Shown here piece by piece: positions 1 to 9,716 of a stretch of DNA of 64,000 bases. The number at the start of each line of letters is the position of its first letter. The first letter of the stretch is position 1. The translations under genes were made by a program, and so were the position numbers. The notes beneath the pieces were generated by a model, which saw only the letters and a list, made by a program, of their open reading frames with translations, was not told the origin of the DNA and made no database searches. Location: contig JAHEJW010000001.1 in assembly GCA_024638655.1 (NCBI GenBank), positions 82,043 through 146,042 of the forward strand, in the 5' to 3' direction. This DNA comes from a bacterium (GTDB lineage Bacteria; Actinomycetota; Acidimicrobiia; Spongiisociales; ZC4RG35).

Positions 1-366
1 AGAGGCGCTGAGAATGATCCCAGTCGTCGAAAACCCACCCATCATGTAGAGCTGAACTGCCTGCTCTTCGATCTGATCCTGTAGAAGGTCGAGATCGCCG
101 GAATGGCTCTCCACGGACTCCTGGATGCGGTCCTGCTTGACCTCCAGACGCTCCACCTCGTTGAGGGCCGCCTCATAGCCGAGAGCGGCATCCTCGAACG
201 CAGCCTGGGCCTCTCGGTACTCGGCCAACTGTTCGCGCGAGTCCTCACAAGCAGCGTCGACTTGTGATCTGGTGACCGCGCCCGATGGCATTGGGAAAAG
301 AGACGCCACCAGTGCGGCCAGCGCGATTGTGAGAAGCGCGCGTTTGCGCTCTCTTCGGGCAGCCAT
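1..366 (-). CDS. Secreted coiled-coil protein, 3' end outside window (PcsB/RipA-like peptidoglycan hydrolase N-terminus suspected)
   Basis: Reverse-strand translation from ATG at 366: MAARRERKRALLTIALAALVASLFPMPSGAVTRSQVDAACEDSREQLAEYREAQAAFEDAA...QIEEQAVQLYMMGG; signal peptide then heptad-like coiled coil, open to window edge. Confidence 0.7.
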   Translation of the reverse strand, partial: MAARRERKRALLTIALAALVASLFPMPSGAVTRSQVDAACEDSREQLAEYREAQAAFEDAALGYEAALNEVERLEVKQDRIQESVESHSGDLDLLQDQIEEQAVQLYMMGGFSTTGIILSAS

Positions 367-492
367 GAAGGACAAATGCTAACGAAGGCTGGAGCGTGGG
401 CGAAGTCAGTCGGCAGTCGAATTCATGGTCGTGGCTCAGGCGCTGGACGCCTCCATTTGAGTTCCGGCAGGTCCCTCGTCCCCTGACGCTGG

Positions 493-1488
493 TTAGAGGA
501 TGACTCTGATCAGCGGGTAGTAGAGGGCCGCGGCGAGAATCACCCCGTCCAGTGACGCGAGCGCACCGGGGGCCCGATCGGTGAGAGATATGCGCCCCAT
601 CCGCAGCATCGAGGAGAGACCGTTGCCCGCCACCAGAGCGATGGCGATGCCCAGACCTACGAGGAGATAGCCGACAGCATCGGCGTTCCACAGAGCCGCG
701 GCAGAAACAGCACCGATGACTGCGACGATGGCCGTCGTCGAGAAAGGATCGAGGAACGGCATTGGAGGGAGCCGGGAGACCAGCGCTCCCAGGGCTGTCC
801 CGGCCGCAACCGAGACCAGGAAGATGTCGACGGCTCGATCACTTGGCGAGAAAGATGAATTCGCCAGCAGTAGCGACGCCGACGCCAAGCCGGCGATCAG
901 GCCGACCAGCAATGTTGGTGCGAAGGTCTCCACCTCCCGGTAGCCCCGAAAAGCGACTGCCCAGCCCAGACAGATCGCCACGGCGAGGCCAACCGTCAGG
1001 CCATAGCCCACACCTCCGAGCACGTGCGCAGCCAGTGCCCCGGCGGCCGCGGTTGCTACGGCGGCCAGCGGCGCAAACAGCTTCCCCCGGGCGCGAAACA
1101 CGGAGGCGATATCGGCCACCCAGCCACCGGCGATCGCAACTAGAGCCGCCGCCCAGAGTGCCTGGACTTGAAAAGCGGCAACGACCGCGATGATCAAGAC
1201 CAGGAAGGGGGCAAACCCGACGAGGTCTGCGGGAGCTATCGCTGCAGGCTGGCTGCCACCGGAGACGGGAGGCAGCAGCACTACTTCGTCGTTCTCATCA
1301 ACCGGAGCGCTCATCTCTGCCTCGTCACCATTGAGCCAAACCCTTGCGGTCCCCAGCCCTTCGCGGAACTCCCGACCGAACTTCTCAGCGGCCGCTTCGA
1401 CGACTTCGGAGACCGTCGATCCAGGGATGTCGAGCCGGGAGGCACCGGCTATCTCTCGAAGATTCGCGAACAGTCGCAGCTTGGCCAT
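493..1488 (-). CDS. MoaD/ThiS-like beta-grasp domain fused to polytopic membrane domain
   Basis: N-term MAKLRLFANLREIAGASRLDIPGSTVSEVVEAAAEKFG...WLNGDEAEMSAPVDENDEVVLLPPVSGG is typical of MoaD/ThiS; followed by several hydrophobic helices. Confidence 0.75.
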   Translation of the reverse strand: MAKLRLFANLREIAGASRLDIPGSTVSEVVEAAAEKFGREFREGLGTARVWLNGDEAEMSAPVDENDEVVLLPPVSGGSQPAAIAPADLVGFAPFLVLIIAVVAAFQVQALWAAALVAIAGGWVADIASVFRARGKLFAPLAAVATAAAGALAAHVLGGVGYGLTVGLAVAICLGWAVAFRGYREVETFAPTLLVGLIAGLASASLLLANSSFSPSDRAVDIFLVSVAAGTALGALVSRLPPMPFLDPFSTTAIVAVIGAVSAAALWNADAVGYLLVGLGIAIALVAGNGLSSMLRMGRISLTDRAPGALASLDGVILAAALYYPLIRVIL

Positions 1489-1545
1489 GGCCGAAGGGTA
1501 AAGCACCTGGCCCTGCCCGCGCTCGTATTGCCTACTCTCGTCTCT

Positions 1546-1965
1546 ATGAGCAAGACGATCGTCGTCCCGGTCGACGTTCCGATGGTCGGTGACGAGAGAC
1601 GCAAGAACTGGGCGAAAGTGGTCGACGCCGTCGACACGTCTAAGTCGTCAGGGTGGGCCTACGAAGGGTCATTCGTAGCCACCGGAGGCATTCAAGACGT
1701 GCCTGCCGGCGCTGTGTTGCTCGTCTACGGCGAGCGAGGATCGCGGGCAAATCCGCAGATCTCAGCCAGGGTCTACACGGTCAACCCCGACGGCACGCTG
1801 AGTTTCGAAGCCGAGGCAAAGGGAAAGGCATGGGCCCGCACCCTCCGTGACCCGGTAGAGAGGTGTCTGGGCATTGAACGCGCGGTGTACGACCTGGGCC
1901 ACATACCGGATGAGGTACTCGCCGCCGAGCTCGAATCAAGAGGATGGAAGGTGGAGCGGAAGTGA
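1546..1965 (+). CDS. Conserved hypothetical protein
   Basis: Internal ATG of ORF 1168..1965 (MSKTIVVPVDVPMVGDERRKNW...); 4-bp overlap with the next gene supports a real CDS. Confidence 0.6.
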   Translation: MSKTIVVPVDVPMVGDERRKNWAKVVDAVDTSKSSGWAYEGSFVATGGIQDVPAGAVLLVYGERGSRANPQISARVYTVNPDGTLSFEAEAKGKAWARTLRDPVERCLGIERAVYDLGHIPDEVLAAELESRGWKVERK

Positions 1966-2930
1966 AGGCAATAGTGGTATCCGAGAAAGGTGGCCCCGAC
2001 CAGTTGGTGTTGGAGGAGGTACCCGATCCCCAACCAGGCCCCGGAGACCTGTTGGTCGATGTAGCCGCCGCCGGTCTCAACTTCATAGATACCTACCACA
2101 GGGGTGGTCTCTACCCGATGGAATTCCCGATGACTCCCGGTCTGGAAGGCGCAGGAACCGTCACCGGACTCGGCGACGGCGTCGAAGGATTCGAGATCGG
2201 CGACCGTGTGAGCTGGGTGAGCACCATCGGCAGCTACGCCGAGAAGCACCTGATCCCCATCGATCGGGCCGTACCGGTCCCGGAACAAGTCGATGACGAA
2301 ACGGCCGCCGCTGTCCTGCTCCAGGGGATCACCGCTCACTACCTGGCCAAGGACACGTTTCCCTTGGCCGGCGGTCACCGCTGTCTGATCCACGCAGGAT
2401 CGGGGGGCGTGGGACTCCTGCTCACCCAGATAGCCAAGATGGCCGGAGCGGAGGTGGTGACCACCGTCGGGTCCCGGGAGAAGGCCGACTTGAGCAGAGC
2501 CGCGGGATCGGACCACGTCATCGTCTACACCGAAGAAGACTTCGCCGAAGCCGTGATTCAGCGCTACGGGCCAGACGGCGTCGACGTGGTCTATGACGGT
2601 GTAGGCGCCGCCACGTTCGACAAGGGCCTCGATGTCCTCCGACCCCGAGGGATGATGGTCACCTTTGGGAACGCATCAGGCCCGGTTCCCGAAGTCTCCC
2701 CTTTGATCCTGATGCAGAAAGGCTCGCTGTTTCTCACCCGGCCAACGATGTTCCACTACATCCCAACCAGGGAGGAACTCCTCGCCCGGACAGGTGATCT
2801 GTTCGGTTGGATCGGGGAGGGTGAGCTCGAGGTGCGAATCGGCGAGCGCTACCCGCTTGCCGAGGCCGCCGAGGCGCATCGAGCCCTGGAAGGCAGAAGA
2901 ACGACGGGCAAGGTTCTGATACTCCCCTGA
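1962..2930 (+). CDS. NADPH:quinone oxidoreductase, MDR/zinc-type alcohol dehydrogenase superfamily
   Basis: GTG start MKAIVVSEKGGPDQLVLEEVPDPQPGPGDLLVDVAAAGLNFIDTYHRGGLYP; HAGSGGVGLLLTQIAKMAGAEVVTTVGS nucleotide-binding motif. Confidence 0.9.
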   Translation: MKAIVVSEKGGPDQLVLEEVPDPQPGPGDLLVDVAAAGLNFIDTYHRGGLYPMEFPMTPGLEGAGTVTGLGDGVEGFEIGDRVSWVSTIGSYAEKHLIPIDRAVPVPEQVDDETAAAVLLQGITAHYLAKDTFPLAGGHRCLIHAGSGGVGLLLTQIAKMAGAEVVTTVGSREKADLSRAAGSDHVIVYTEEDFAEAVIQRYGPDGVDVVYDGVGAATFDKGLDVLRPRGMMVTFGNASGPVPEVSPLILMQKGSLFLTRPTMFHYIPTREELLARTGDLFGWIGEGELEVRIGERYPLAEAAEAHRALEGRRTTGKVLILP

Positions 2931-3064
2931 GGGCACCACGGAGCCCGTTCGCTCCATATGGCCCCGAGTGATGAGTGATCTGGGCGTGTGGCCACCGGGC
3001 GTAGATCGGGGCCCAGGCCAATGGAAGCAAGGCCTAACGTACCGGGTAGCGAGCCAGGAGCCGG

Positions 3065-3769
3065 ATGACGGACTATGCAGATCTCTTCAGGCAGAGTTAC
3101 AGCACATCACTCTTGGCAGACTCGGCCTTCCGGACGGGAATCTCCCTTGGTCTTCCCGCTCCGGGCCTCCAACCGCTGGATCGAGCCAGCAAGCTGGCTG
3201 GTCCGGCGGTCACGGTAGACGCCCAAACCGACTTGGTCTCGATCTTGGACGCGGTGCACCGGGCCGAGCCCGGTGATGTTGTCGTGATCTCCAACCAGAG
3301 TGTTCCAGCAGCTTTGATGGGCGATCTGATCGGAACCGAAGCGCTTCGCAAAGGACTCGCCGGGTTCGTGGTCGATGGCCTGGTGCGCGATACGGTCGAA
3401 CTGATCGCCATGGGACTTCCCGTCTTCTGTCGGGGCTCCCACCCGGCCGGCCCTCTCAAGGTTCCCGCCGAGCTAAAGGGCATCGGTGAGGTCGGCGGGG
3501 ATATCTCGGTGGGTGGAGCCAGCGTGAGCCCGGGGATGTGGATCTTCGGAGATGCGGACGGGGTGATCATCCTTGACGAGAACGGCCTGGATCAGATCGT
3601 TGAGGCTGCTGAGGCCGCCCGCCAGCAAGAGGAGGCGTTGGCCCAGGAGATCGCGTCGGGCACAGCCCTGGGTGATGCCTTCGAGTTGGACGAATTCCTC
3701 TCACAGCGGCGCTCCGATCCTCAGGCCAACTTCAACGCCCACCTGACGAGTATCAACCGCGCCATCTGA
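3065..3769 (+). CDS. RraA-like / 4-hydroxy-4-methyl-2-oxoglutarate aldolase family protein
   Basis: LAGPAVTV, EPGDVVVI, GLAGFVVDGLVRD, GDADGVIILD pattern of the RraA/HMG aldolase family. Confidence 0.8.
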   Translation: MTDYADLFRQSYSTSLLADSAFRTGISLGLPAPGLQPLDRASKLAGPAVTVDAQTDLVSILDAVHRAEPGDVVVISNQSVPAALMGDLIGTEALRKGLAGFVVDGLVRDTVELIAMGLPVFCRGSHPAGPLKVPAELKGIGEVGGDISVGGASVSPGMWIFGDADGVIILDENGLDQIVEAAEAARQQEEALAQEIASGTALGDAFELDEFLSQRRSDPQANFNAHLTSINRAI

Positions 3770-4019
3770 CGGGCACTGCAGAGCCAAGAAGTCGAGCTCC
3801 GAGTCTCCGGCACTCGGCTACCGACGTGACCCTCTTCGGTCAGGTAAAGCTCCCATCGGCCGCCAGCGCTGGCTCCTCATGTGCATGCCACGCCTGAGCC
3901 AGGTACCGGCTTGCGAGCGGCCGGCAAGGCTGTGCGCGTCGCACCAAGGGTTAGACGGAGAACGCGATCGAGCTCGGGTGGAGCGAGACGAGCCCGATGG
4001 AGGTCCACGCCTTCCAGCC

Positions 4020-4844
4020 TCAAGATTCGTCTTCCTCCTCCTTGACCCAGTCGGCGACCAACAGATCGTTGGTGACTGCTCCTCTCGTTATTGCGGCGAC
4101 AGTGGAAATGACGCAGAGAGCCGCCGTACCTAGGACCAGGTACATCACCAGAAGCTGAACCGTCACTGCCTCGACGGGGTCGACTCCGGCAAGGAGCAGG
4201 CCGGTCATGGCACCCGGCAACGCGATGAGACCGACCACCTTGGTCCGCTCCACCTGCGGGATGATCGAAGATCTCGCCGCTCGCGGAGCCATGAAGCGGA
4301 CGATCTGACGCCGATCTAATCCCAAGGACAGGAGGGCTTCGAGCTCCCCCCTCCGCTCACGGTTCAGCTCGACCGACTGGTTGACACCGAGCACAGCCGA
4401 TGGGACCGCATTGCCGATGGTGATCCCGGCGATGACGACCAAGGACACCGGGCCGTAGGCGATTACCCCAAACCCGAAGGTGACCGCGACGGAGATCAGT
4501 GCCGACCCAACGACGGCACCGAACGTGACGAGACCGAGACCACCGATCCGGTGCTTCGCTCGTCGTACAACGACGAATGTGGCGATACCGACCATCACCC
4601 CTACCCAGAGCCAGGCCAAGTAGATGGCGGCGGCCGCCTCGAAGATGAAGAGGAGCAGGAAGCCAACTGCAAACAACTGAACGGCTGCGCGCAACGAGGC
4701 TTCGATGAGGCGACGCTCGATACGGAGCCCCAGCCACCACGCCAGCCCCATCGCCAGCAACACCAACGAAAGCGAGGCCAGAACGACGCCGAAGCCGGTC
4801 GCCTCCGATGTCAGCGATGCCTGTGCGAAAAGCATTCGCGGCAC
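4020..4844 (-). CDS. fetB: FetB/UPF0014-type ABC transporter permease
   Basis: Multi-TM protein with RRLIEASLRAAVQLFAVGFLL, NAVPSAVLGVNQSVELNRERRGELEALLSLG, ALPGAMTGLLLAGVDPVEAVTVQLLVMY typical of FetB. Confidence 0.8.
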   Translation of the reverse strand: MPRMLFAQASLTSEATGFGVVLASLSLVLLAMGLAWWLGLRIERRLIEASLRAAVQLFAVGFLLLFIFEAAAAIYLAWLWVGVMVGIATFVVVRRAKHRIGGLGLVTFGAVVGSALISVAVTFGFGVIAYGPVSLVVIAGITIGNAVPSAVLGVNQSVELNRERRGELEALLSLGLDRRQIVRFMAPRAARSSIIPQVERTKVVGLIALPGAMTGLLLAGVDPVEAVTVQLLVMYLVLGTAALCVISTVAAITRGAVTNDLLVADWVKEEEDES

Positions 4845-4938
4845 GGTAGAACCCAGAAGCCGATCTCAAAGGTCCCGTCCAGGTCCTATCCCAGCACTCG
4901 TTTGAGAGGCCGGGCAGTCCTCGAAGGCAGCAGCCGCA

Positions 4939-5640
4939 TCAAGTCCTCGAATTGGGTGACTCGTCCCCCACCCAAACCACGTAGCTCAGACTCGCTCCCC
5001 GATATTCGGCGGTGACCTCCCAGCATCCTTCTTGGGGGATCTCCAGACCGACGAGCATGAAGCTGCCCAGATCCGGATGCGTTCCATTGGTGCCCGGACC
5101 GCCTGCTTGCACCGTGGGCGCGGCCCCGTCGAGATGCTCCGCGGTGACGGTGATGTCCGGCAGCGGCTCCCGGTCGAAGACGTAGCCTTCCGCCCACCAG
5201 AAGGTCTTTTGGGTGAGGCTTCCGTCCTCTCCGACCGGGAGGTCCGACCAGATTTGCCCCTGGGTGTCGACCATGGTCCACAGGTCCGGAGTTCCAAACC
5301 AGACGCCGTCGTAGAGGGCCGGTGGAGCTTCGGGAGCCTCAGAAGCAGGCGAAAACGGGATGTTGCCCGGCGCCGTGACGGGACAACTGTCCCTGCCATC
5401 CTCGGCCAATGTGGTTGTCGTTGTGCCTGCCGCGGCCAGTGGCGCGACTCGTCCCGATTCGGGCCACAAGACCACCGTTCCGAAAACGATCACCACCAAG
5501 GCTGTAGCCGCCGACAATCCAGCGAAGAGAGTCCGGCGATGGCGGTCTCGGACCAGGCGGGCAAATGACGGCCTGCTGGCTCGTCGACCGACATCGGAAG
5601 CGGCCTTGCCGGCTCTCGAGGCGAACTCCTCAAATCTCAT
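4939..5640 (-). CDS. Single-TM protein with extracytoplasmic domain, candidate anti-sigma factor
   Basis: Cytoplasmic N-term, one TM (TLFAGLSAATALVVIVFGTVVLW), Thr-rich linker; overlaps the sigma factor gene by 11 bp. Confidence 0.6.
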   Translation of the reverse strand: MRFEEFASRAGKAASDVGRRASRPSFARLVRDRHRRTLFAGLSAATALVVIVFGTVVLWPESGRVAPLAAAGTTTTTLAEDGRDSCPVTAPGNIPFSPASEAPEAPPALYDGVWFGTPDLWTMVDTQGQIWSDLPVGEDGSLTQKTFWWAEGYVFDREPLPDITVTAEHLDGAAPTVQAGGPGTNGTHPDLGSFMLVGLEIPQEGCWEVTAEYRGASLSYVVWVGDESPNSRT

Positions 5641-6157
5641 CGATCAGTCCTTTCGCCACGAGTTGTCGACCGAGACGCTCCCGTCCCTGGTGAAGTAGAG
5701 CCTTCACCGTCCCCGTCGCAACACCCAAAACCTGGCCAATCTCCGCCACCGGCATTCCCTCGACGTAGTGGAGGGCGACCGCCTGAGCTTGCCGGACAGG
5801 CAGTCGTCTCACCTCTTCCCAGAACTCCTCGACGTCGGGGTCCAGAGAGGTCTTGGCGCGCTCTTCATCCGACTCGAATCGAAGCGTGGCCATCGTCTCG
5901 GAGCGAAGCCGACGCCACCGAGAGCGAGCCAAGTTGAGTGCAACCCGCCTGACCCAGCCATCGGGGGAAGCCATTCTCCCTACGCGCGGCCAATCCCGGT
6001 GGGCTCGCAAGAACGCCTCTTGAGCCAGGTCCTCGGCGACCCACCGGCTGCCCGTCATGCCATAGACCAACCCCACGACGGCGGGGTATTCGCGCTGGTA
6101 GAGCTGTTCGAACGATCCTGGAACCTGAACCTCTGACACGGCATCGGATTCGGTCAT
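5630..6157 (-). CDS. ECF/SigE-family RNA polymerase sigma factor
   Basis: Region 2 (FEQLYQREYPAVVGLVYGMTGSRWVAEDLAQEAFLRAHRDW) and region 4 (LPVRQAQAVALHYVEGMPVAEIGQVLGVATGTVKALLHQGRERL). Confidence 0.92.
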   Translation of the reverse strand: MTESDAVSEVQVPGSFEQLYQREYPAVVGLVYGMTGSRWVAEDLAQEAFLRAHRDWPRVGRMASPDGWVRRVALNLARSRWRRLRSETMATLRFESDEERAKTSLDPDVEEFWEEVRRLPVRQAQAVALHYVEGMPVAEIGQVLGVATGTVKALLHQGRERLGRQLVAKGLIDEI

Positions 6158-6244
6158 CCAAACCTCGCGGATCTGAGAGGATTTCACACCCTAAGAACGC
6201 ATGAAGCCGCTGCGAGGTTTAGATGAATTCGGGCTCGGCCGCCT

Positions 6245-6991
6245 CTAGGACCCCACGAGCAGCTGCGTGGTCCTTTGTGCGCGAGCAGCCAGGTCGAGCC
6301 AGATCTGAGCCGAGCCGGGATGGCGATGCGCCACCCCTCGCCAACGATGTTCGGCAACCTCATAAACCAGAGCCAGCTCCTCCCGCGAAGGGTCCCGCCC
6401 CGCACTACGGAGGCTGGCCCAAGTGGCCCCGAGCATCAGATGGCCCGACCACAGCGAGGTGAGCCACCGGTCGAGTTCGTCGACCATCTCTATCCGGCCG
6501 AAGGAATCTTCTCCCTCGATGACCAGTCCGACGCGTCCCGGAAGAACCGGCTCGATCCGCATCTCGTCTGCGACTGCGAGCAAGAAGTCGCGATCCCCGT
6601 GAGCATGTTCCCGCACGTCGGGGTAGCACCGCCCGACCGAATCGAGCCAGGGGACCGCCCAATGGATCAACCTGTCACCCACCAGGAAGCGCCGGAGCTC
6701 GTAGGCCCTCGTGGCCAGATCTGGTTCGTCGGCCGCCCAATGACGACCCTCAGACTCTGCCAGCGCGGCCGCGAAATGGGCCAATTCGGGGAGTGTGTCT
6801 CCCTCCAGATCGTGGCCGGCACGCCGGGCCTTGTTCTTCAAGTCCTCGATGGGGTCGAAATAGACCACGACGGCCTTCTCAGTGGGGGGGCGGTCATCCC
6901 AGAGCGTGGATGACCGAGCCTCGGCCCATTGGTCGGCCGTCTCTGCCCAGCGAAGGGCCTCTTCGAAGCTCGCTTCAGAAGCGGTAGGCAT
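6245..6991 (-). CDS. TorD/NarJ-like molybdoenzyme maturation chaperone (putative)
   Basis: Starts at MPTASEASFEEALRW, overlaps the end of the molybdoenzyme gene; contains RRFLVGDRLIHWAVPWLDSVGR...FLLAVADEM, resembling TorD-family helices. Confidence 0.55.
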   Translation of the reverse strand: MPTASEASFEEALRWAETADQWAEARSSTLWDDRPPTEKAVVVYFDPIEDLKNKARRAGHDLEGDTLPELAHFAAALAESEGRHWAADEPDLATRAYELRRFLVGDRLIHWAVPWLDSVGRCYPDVREHAHGDRDFLLAVADEMRIEPVLPGRVGLVIEGEDSFGRIEMVDELDRWLTSLWSGHLMLGATWASLRSAGRDPSREELALVYEVAEHRWRGVAHRHPGSAQIWLDLAARAQRTTQLLVGS

Positions 6992-9701
6992 CCGGAGTCG
7001 GCTTGACGGGTCGATCGAGCCACAGCGGTCTCCTGTTCCCGTCTGGCCCAGGGCCTGGCTTGGCCATCTGGAGCCAATCCTCGAAGACCCTGGTGCTCTT
7101 GGCCGTGTCCACGACGACGTCCCCGTACTGGTCACCGGGTTCGGCCGCGGTCAGACGCACCCTTTGATGCCAGGCGTGCATCCCAGAAACCGGGTCAGGA
7201 TGAACCGGGAAGGCGAGGTTCTGGTTGACGCCAGGATCCTTCCACCAGATCCGCGACGAGTCGGGGTCATCGGATTCGAAGGGCTCGATGCCCTTTCTCT
7301 GTCGCAGCCGCCATTGCCCCTCGGCCAGGCGATCTATGTTCACCAAGGCCGAGCTCCATCGCTCGTTTCCTTTGTCGTCGTCGAGACGCCAGCGGCCCAT
7401 GTGATGCGACGCTGCGACGACTCCGGGCCTGATCCCCTGGGTCCTCCACACACGCATGACGAACCACCCGATGTCTGTGGTGATTCGCACCATGTCACCG
7501 GTGTCGAAGCCAAGGGCGTCGGCGTCCGCCGGATTGATCCACAGCGGATGACCATGACTGATCTCATAGAGATACTTGGCGTTCCCCGACCTGGTGTGGA
7601 TCAGAGTGGGCAGCCGGAAGATGGGAAGGAGAATCCGCTCGTTGCCACCCAGGTCCATGTCACGCCAATACACGTGGGATTTGATGTAGGTAGGGATCGC
7701 TTCGTCGCCCCAACCCCAGTCGACCAGAGTCTGCGAGTACCACTCCAGCTTCTTCGAAGGAGTCTTGAAGCCCGTCTTGGTCTCGCCGTCGATCTCCACG
7801 CCCTCGCCTGGGGCAGAGGGTCTCTCGTGTACCTCATAGATATCTCTGGCGACTTCGAAGGCCCCGTACTTGCGCATGTAGCCGAGTGGGGAGAGCTCCT
7901 CAGCGGCGGCCGCTTCGGGAAGCCCGGGGACACTGTTCTCGAACATCCACCCGTAGTACTCGTCCACGCTCACTGGTCGGGTGGGGTCGCCGGGGGACTC
8001 GAACCACTCCCTGATCCCGAGCGATCCGTCGGGGTCGATGTGCCAGGACAGATCGATCCAGAACTCGGTCTCCTCCCAGACCTCGCCGGGATTCGTCTCG
8101 TAGGTTCGCTCGACCGTCCCGCCGGCACGCTCCGCGGCGACCCTGAGGACCGGCTGTCGGAAGCCGAGCCACTGGGCGGCGTGGGTCTCGTAGGAATGAG
8201 TGTCGTGCCGCTCGGCTGAAACCCCCATGGGCAGGATGTAGTCGGCATACCAAGCGGTTTCGGACCACGTCGGTGTGAGTGCGACGTGCAGGCCAACCTT
8301 GTCCTCGTCCGTCAGGACCTCGAGCCAGGAGAACCCGTCGGGGTTGGTCCAGATCGGGTTGTAGACACGAGTGAAATACACGTCCAGCTTGCCCCGACCT
8401 TGTTTCAGGAGATGGGGAAGGAGGATGCTCATCTCATGATGCGCAAGCGGGTACTCGATGGGCCAGAGGAGCTCGTTCCACCGACTGTGCGGCGGCGGTG
8501 TGTTCCAATGCTGCGGCTTGAACTTGACCCACCCGCTGGGCGACAGACCCCCCTTGGTTCCGACCGATCCGGTGAGCACGTGGAGGAACTGAAGGGTGCG
8601 GGCCGCCTGCCACCCACCGAGGTTGCCTGACCCCGTCGACCTCCACGTATGTGACGCAAACCTGTGACCGGCGTCGGCGATCTCGCGTGCCACGTCGACG
8701 ACCTGTTCGACTGACACACCCGACTCTTCTGCGGCCCATTCGGGGGTGAACGAGGAGTAGGTCTCCTGCAGGGCCTCGATGAATGCCTCATAGGTCTGTG
8801 GCCGGGTCGGAAAGCGCTTGGCGAGGGACTCCTCCCAGTTGACCCAGCGTTTGATGAAATCGTGATCGACAGCATCCCAGTCGAGAAGGAGACGGGCGAT
8901 GGCGAGGAACAGAGCGGGTTCGGTTCCTGGCCACGTCGACAGCCAGTAGTCGGACATAGAGGCGGTGTTGGAAAGACGCGGGTCGATCGTGCACAGCTTT
9001 GCCCCGGATCGCTTGGCCTCCATGATTCTCTGCGCATGAGGGTTGAAGTAGTGCCCGGTCTCGAGATGCGAGGACAGAAGGAGAATGAAATCGGCGTTGG
9101 CGAAGTCTGCCGAGGGACGGTCGTAGCCCGACCACATCGCGTACCCGACGCGTGCTCCAGAAGAGCAGATGTTGGTGTGGGAATTGTGCCCGTCGACCCC
9201 CCACGCCTTGAGGGTCCGATCCATGAAGCCGTCTTCACCGGGGCGGCCCACGTGGTACATGATCTCGTCGTGGCGACCCTCCCGGATCGCCTTGCCGATC
9301 CGGCCCCCGATGTCCTCGAGGGCCTCGTCCCAGGATACCCTCTCCCACTCGCCCGAGCCCCGCTCTCCCTTTCGTCGCAACGGATGAAGGATCCTCTCGG
9401 GGTCATAGACCTGGTTGATGGTCGCCGGGCCCTTGGCACAGTTCCTCCCGCGCGAGCCGGGGTGGGCTGGGTTGCCCTCGAACCTTCGGATCTCCCCCGT
9501 GTCCTTGTCGACATAGGCAAGTAGCCCACAAGCCGACTCGCAGTTGAAGCAGGTGGTGGGGACCAGGGTGAATCGGTTCTGCTTCCTCGTCGGCCAGGCT
9601 TTGGCGTCCCACTCGACCCAATCGTCCCAGCGGTCCGCAGGCGGGTAGTTGGTCAGCCCGGAACCTGGGAGGAGACGGGAGATGCCGGGATCAACTGTCA
9701 T
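6975..9701 (-). CDS. Molybdopterin oxidoreductase, SoeA/PsrA/PhsA-like catalytic subunit
   Basis: N-terminal [4Fe-4S] CFNCESACG...GRNCAKG, NICSSGARVGYAMW with likely Cys Mo ligand, MopB dinucleotide-binding segments, no Tat signal. Confidence 0.88.
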   Translation of the reverse strand: MTVDPGISRLLPGSGLTNYPPADRWDDWVEWDAKAWPTRKQNRFTLVPTTCFNCESACGLLAYVDKDTGEIRRFEGNPAHPGSRGRNCAKGPATINQVYDPERILHPLRRKGERGSGEWERVSWDEALEDIGGRIGKAIREGRHDEIMYHVGRPGEDGFMDRTLKAWGVDGHNSHTNICSSGARVGYAMWSGYDRPSADFANADFILLLSSHLETGHYFNPHAQRIMEAKRSGAKLCTIDPRLSNTASMSDYWLSTWPGTEPALFLAIARLLLDWDAVDHDFIKRWVNWEESLAKRFPTRPQTYEAFIEALQETYSSFTPEWAAEESGVSVEQVVDVAREIADAGHRFASHTWRSTGSGNLGGWQAARTLQFLHVLTGSVGTKGGLSPSGWVKFKPQHWNTPPPHSRWNELLWPIEYPLAHHEMSILLPHLLKQGRGKLDVYFTRVYNPIWTNPDGFSWLEVLTDEDKVGLHVALTPTWSETAWYADYILPMGVSAERHDTHSYETHAAQWLGFRQPVLRVAAERAGGTVERTYETNPGEVWEETEFWIDLSWHIDPDGSLGIREWFESPGDPTRPVSVDEYYGWMFENSVPGLPEAAAAEELSPLGYMRKYGAFEVARDIYEVHERPSAPGEGVEIDGETKTGFKTPSKKLEWYSQTLVDWGWGDEAIPTYIKSHVYWRDMDLGGNERILLPIFRLPTLIHTRSGNAKYLYEISHGHPLWINPADADALGFDTGDMVRITTDIGWFVMRVWRTQGIRPGVVAASHHMGRWRLDDDKGNERWSSALVNIDRLAEGQWRLRQRKGIEPFESDDPDSSRIWWKDPGVNQNLAFPVHPDPVSGMHAWHQRVRLTAAEPGDQYGDVVVDTAKSTRVFEDWLQMAKPGPGPDGNRRPLWLDRPVKPTPDAYRF

Positions 9702-9716
9702 ATTCGACGGCTCCTT

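Noticed and set aside
3799-3817. CCGAGT-N7-ACTCGG hairpin between the RraA-like gene and fetB
   Set aside because: Only 6 bp with no U-tract or extension; too weak to call a terminator or ncRNA.
6882-8219. 445-aa plus-strand ORF opposite the molybdoenzyme gene
   Set aside because: Antisense to a clear Mo oxidoreductase; composition is that of a GC-rich shadow ORF, with no recognisable domain.
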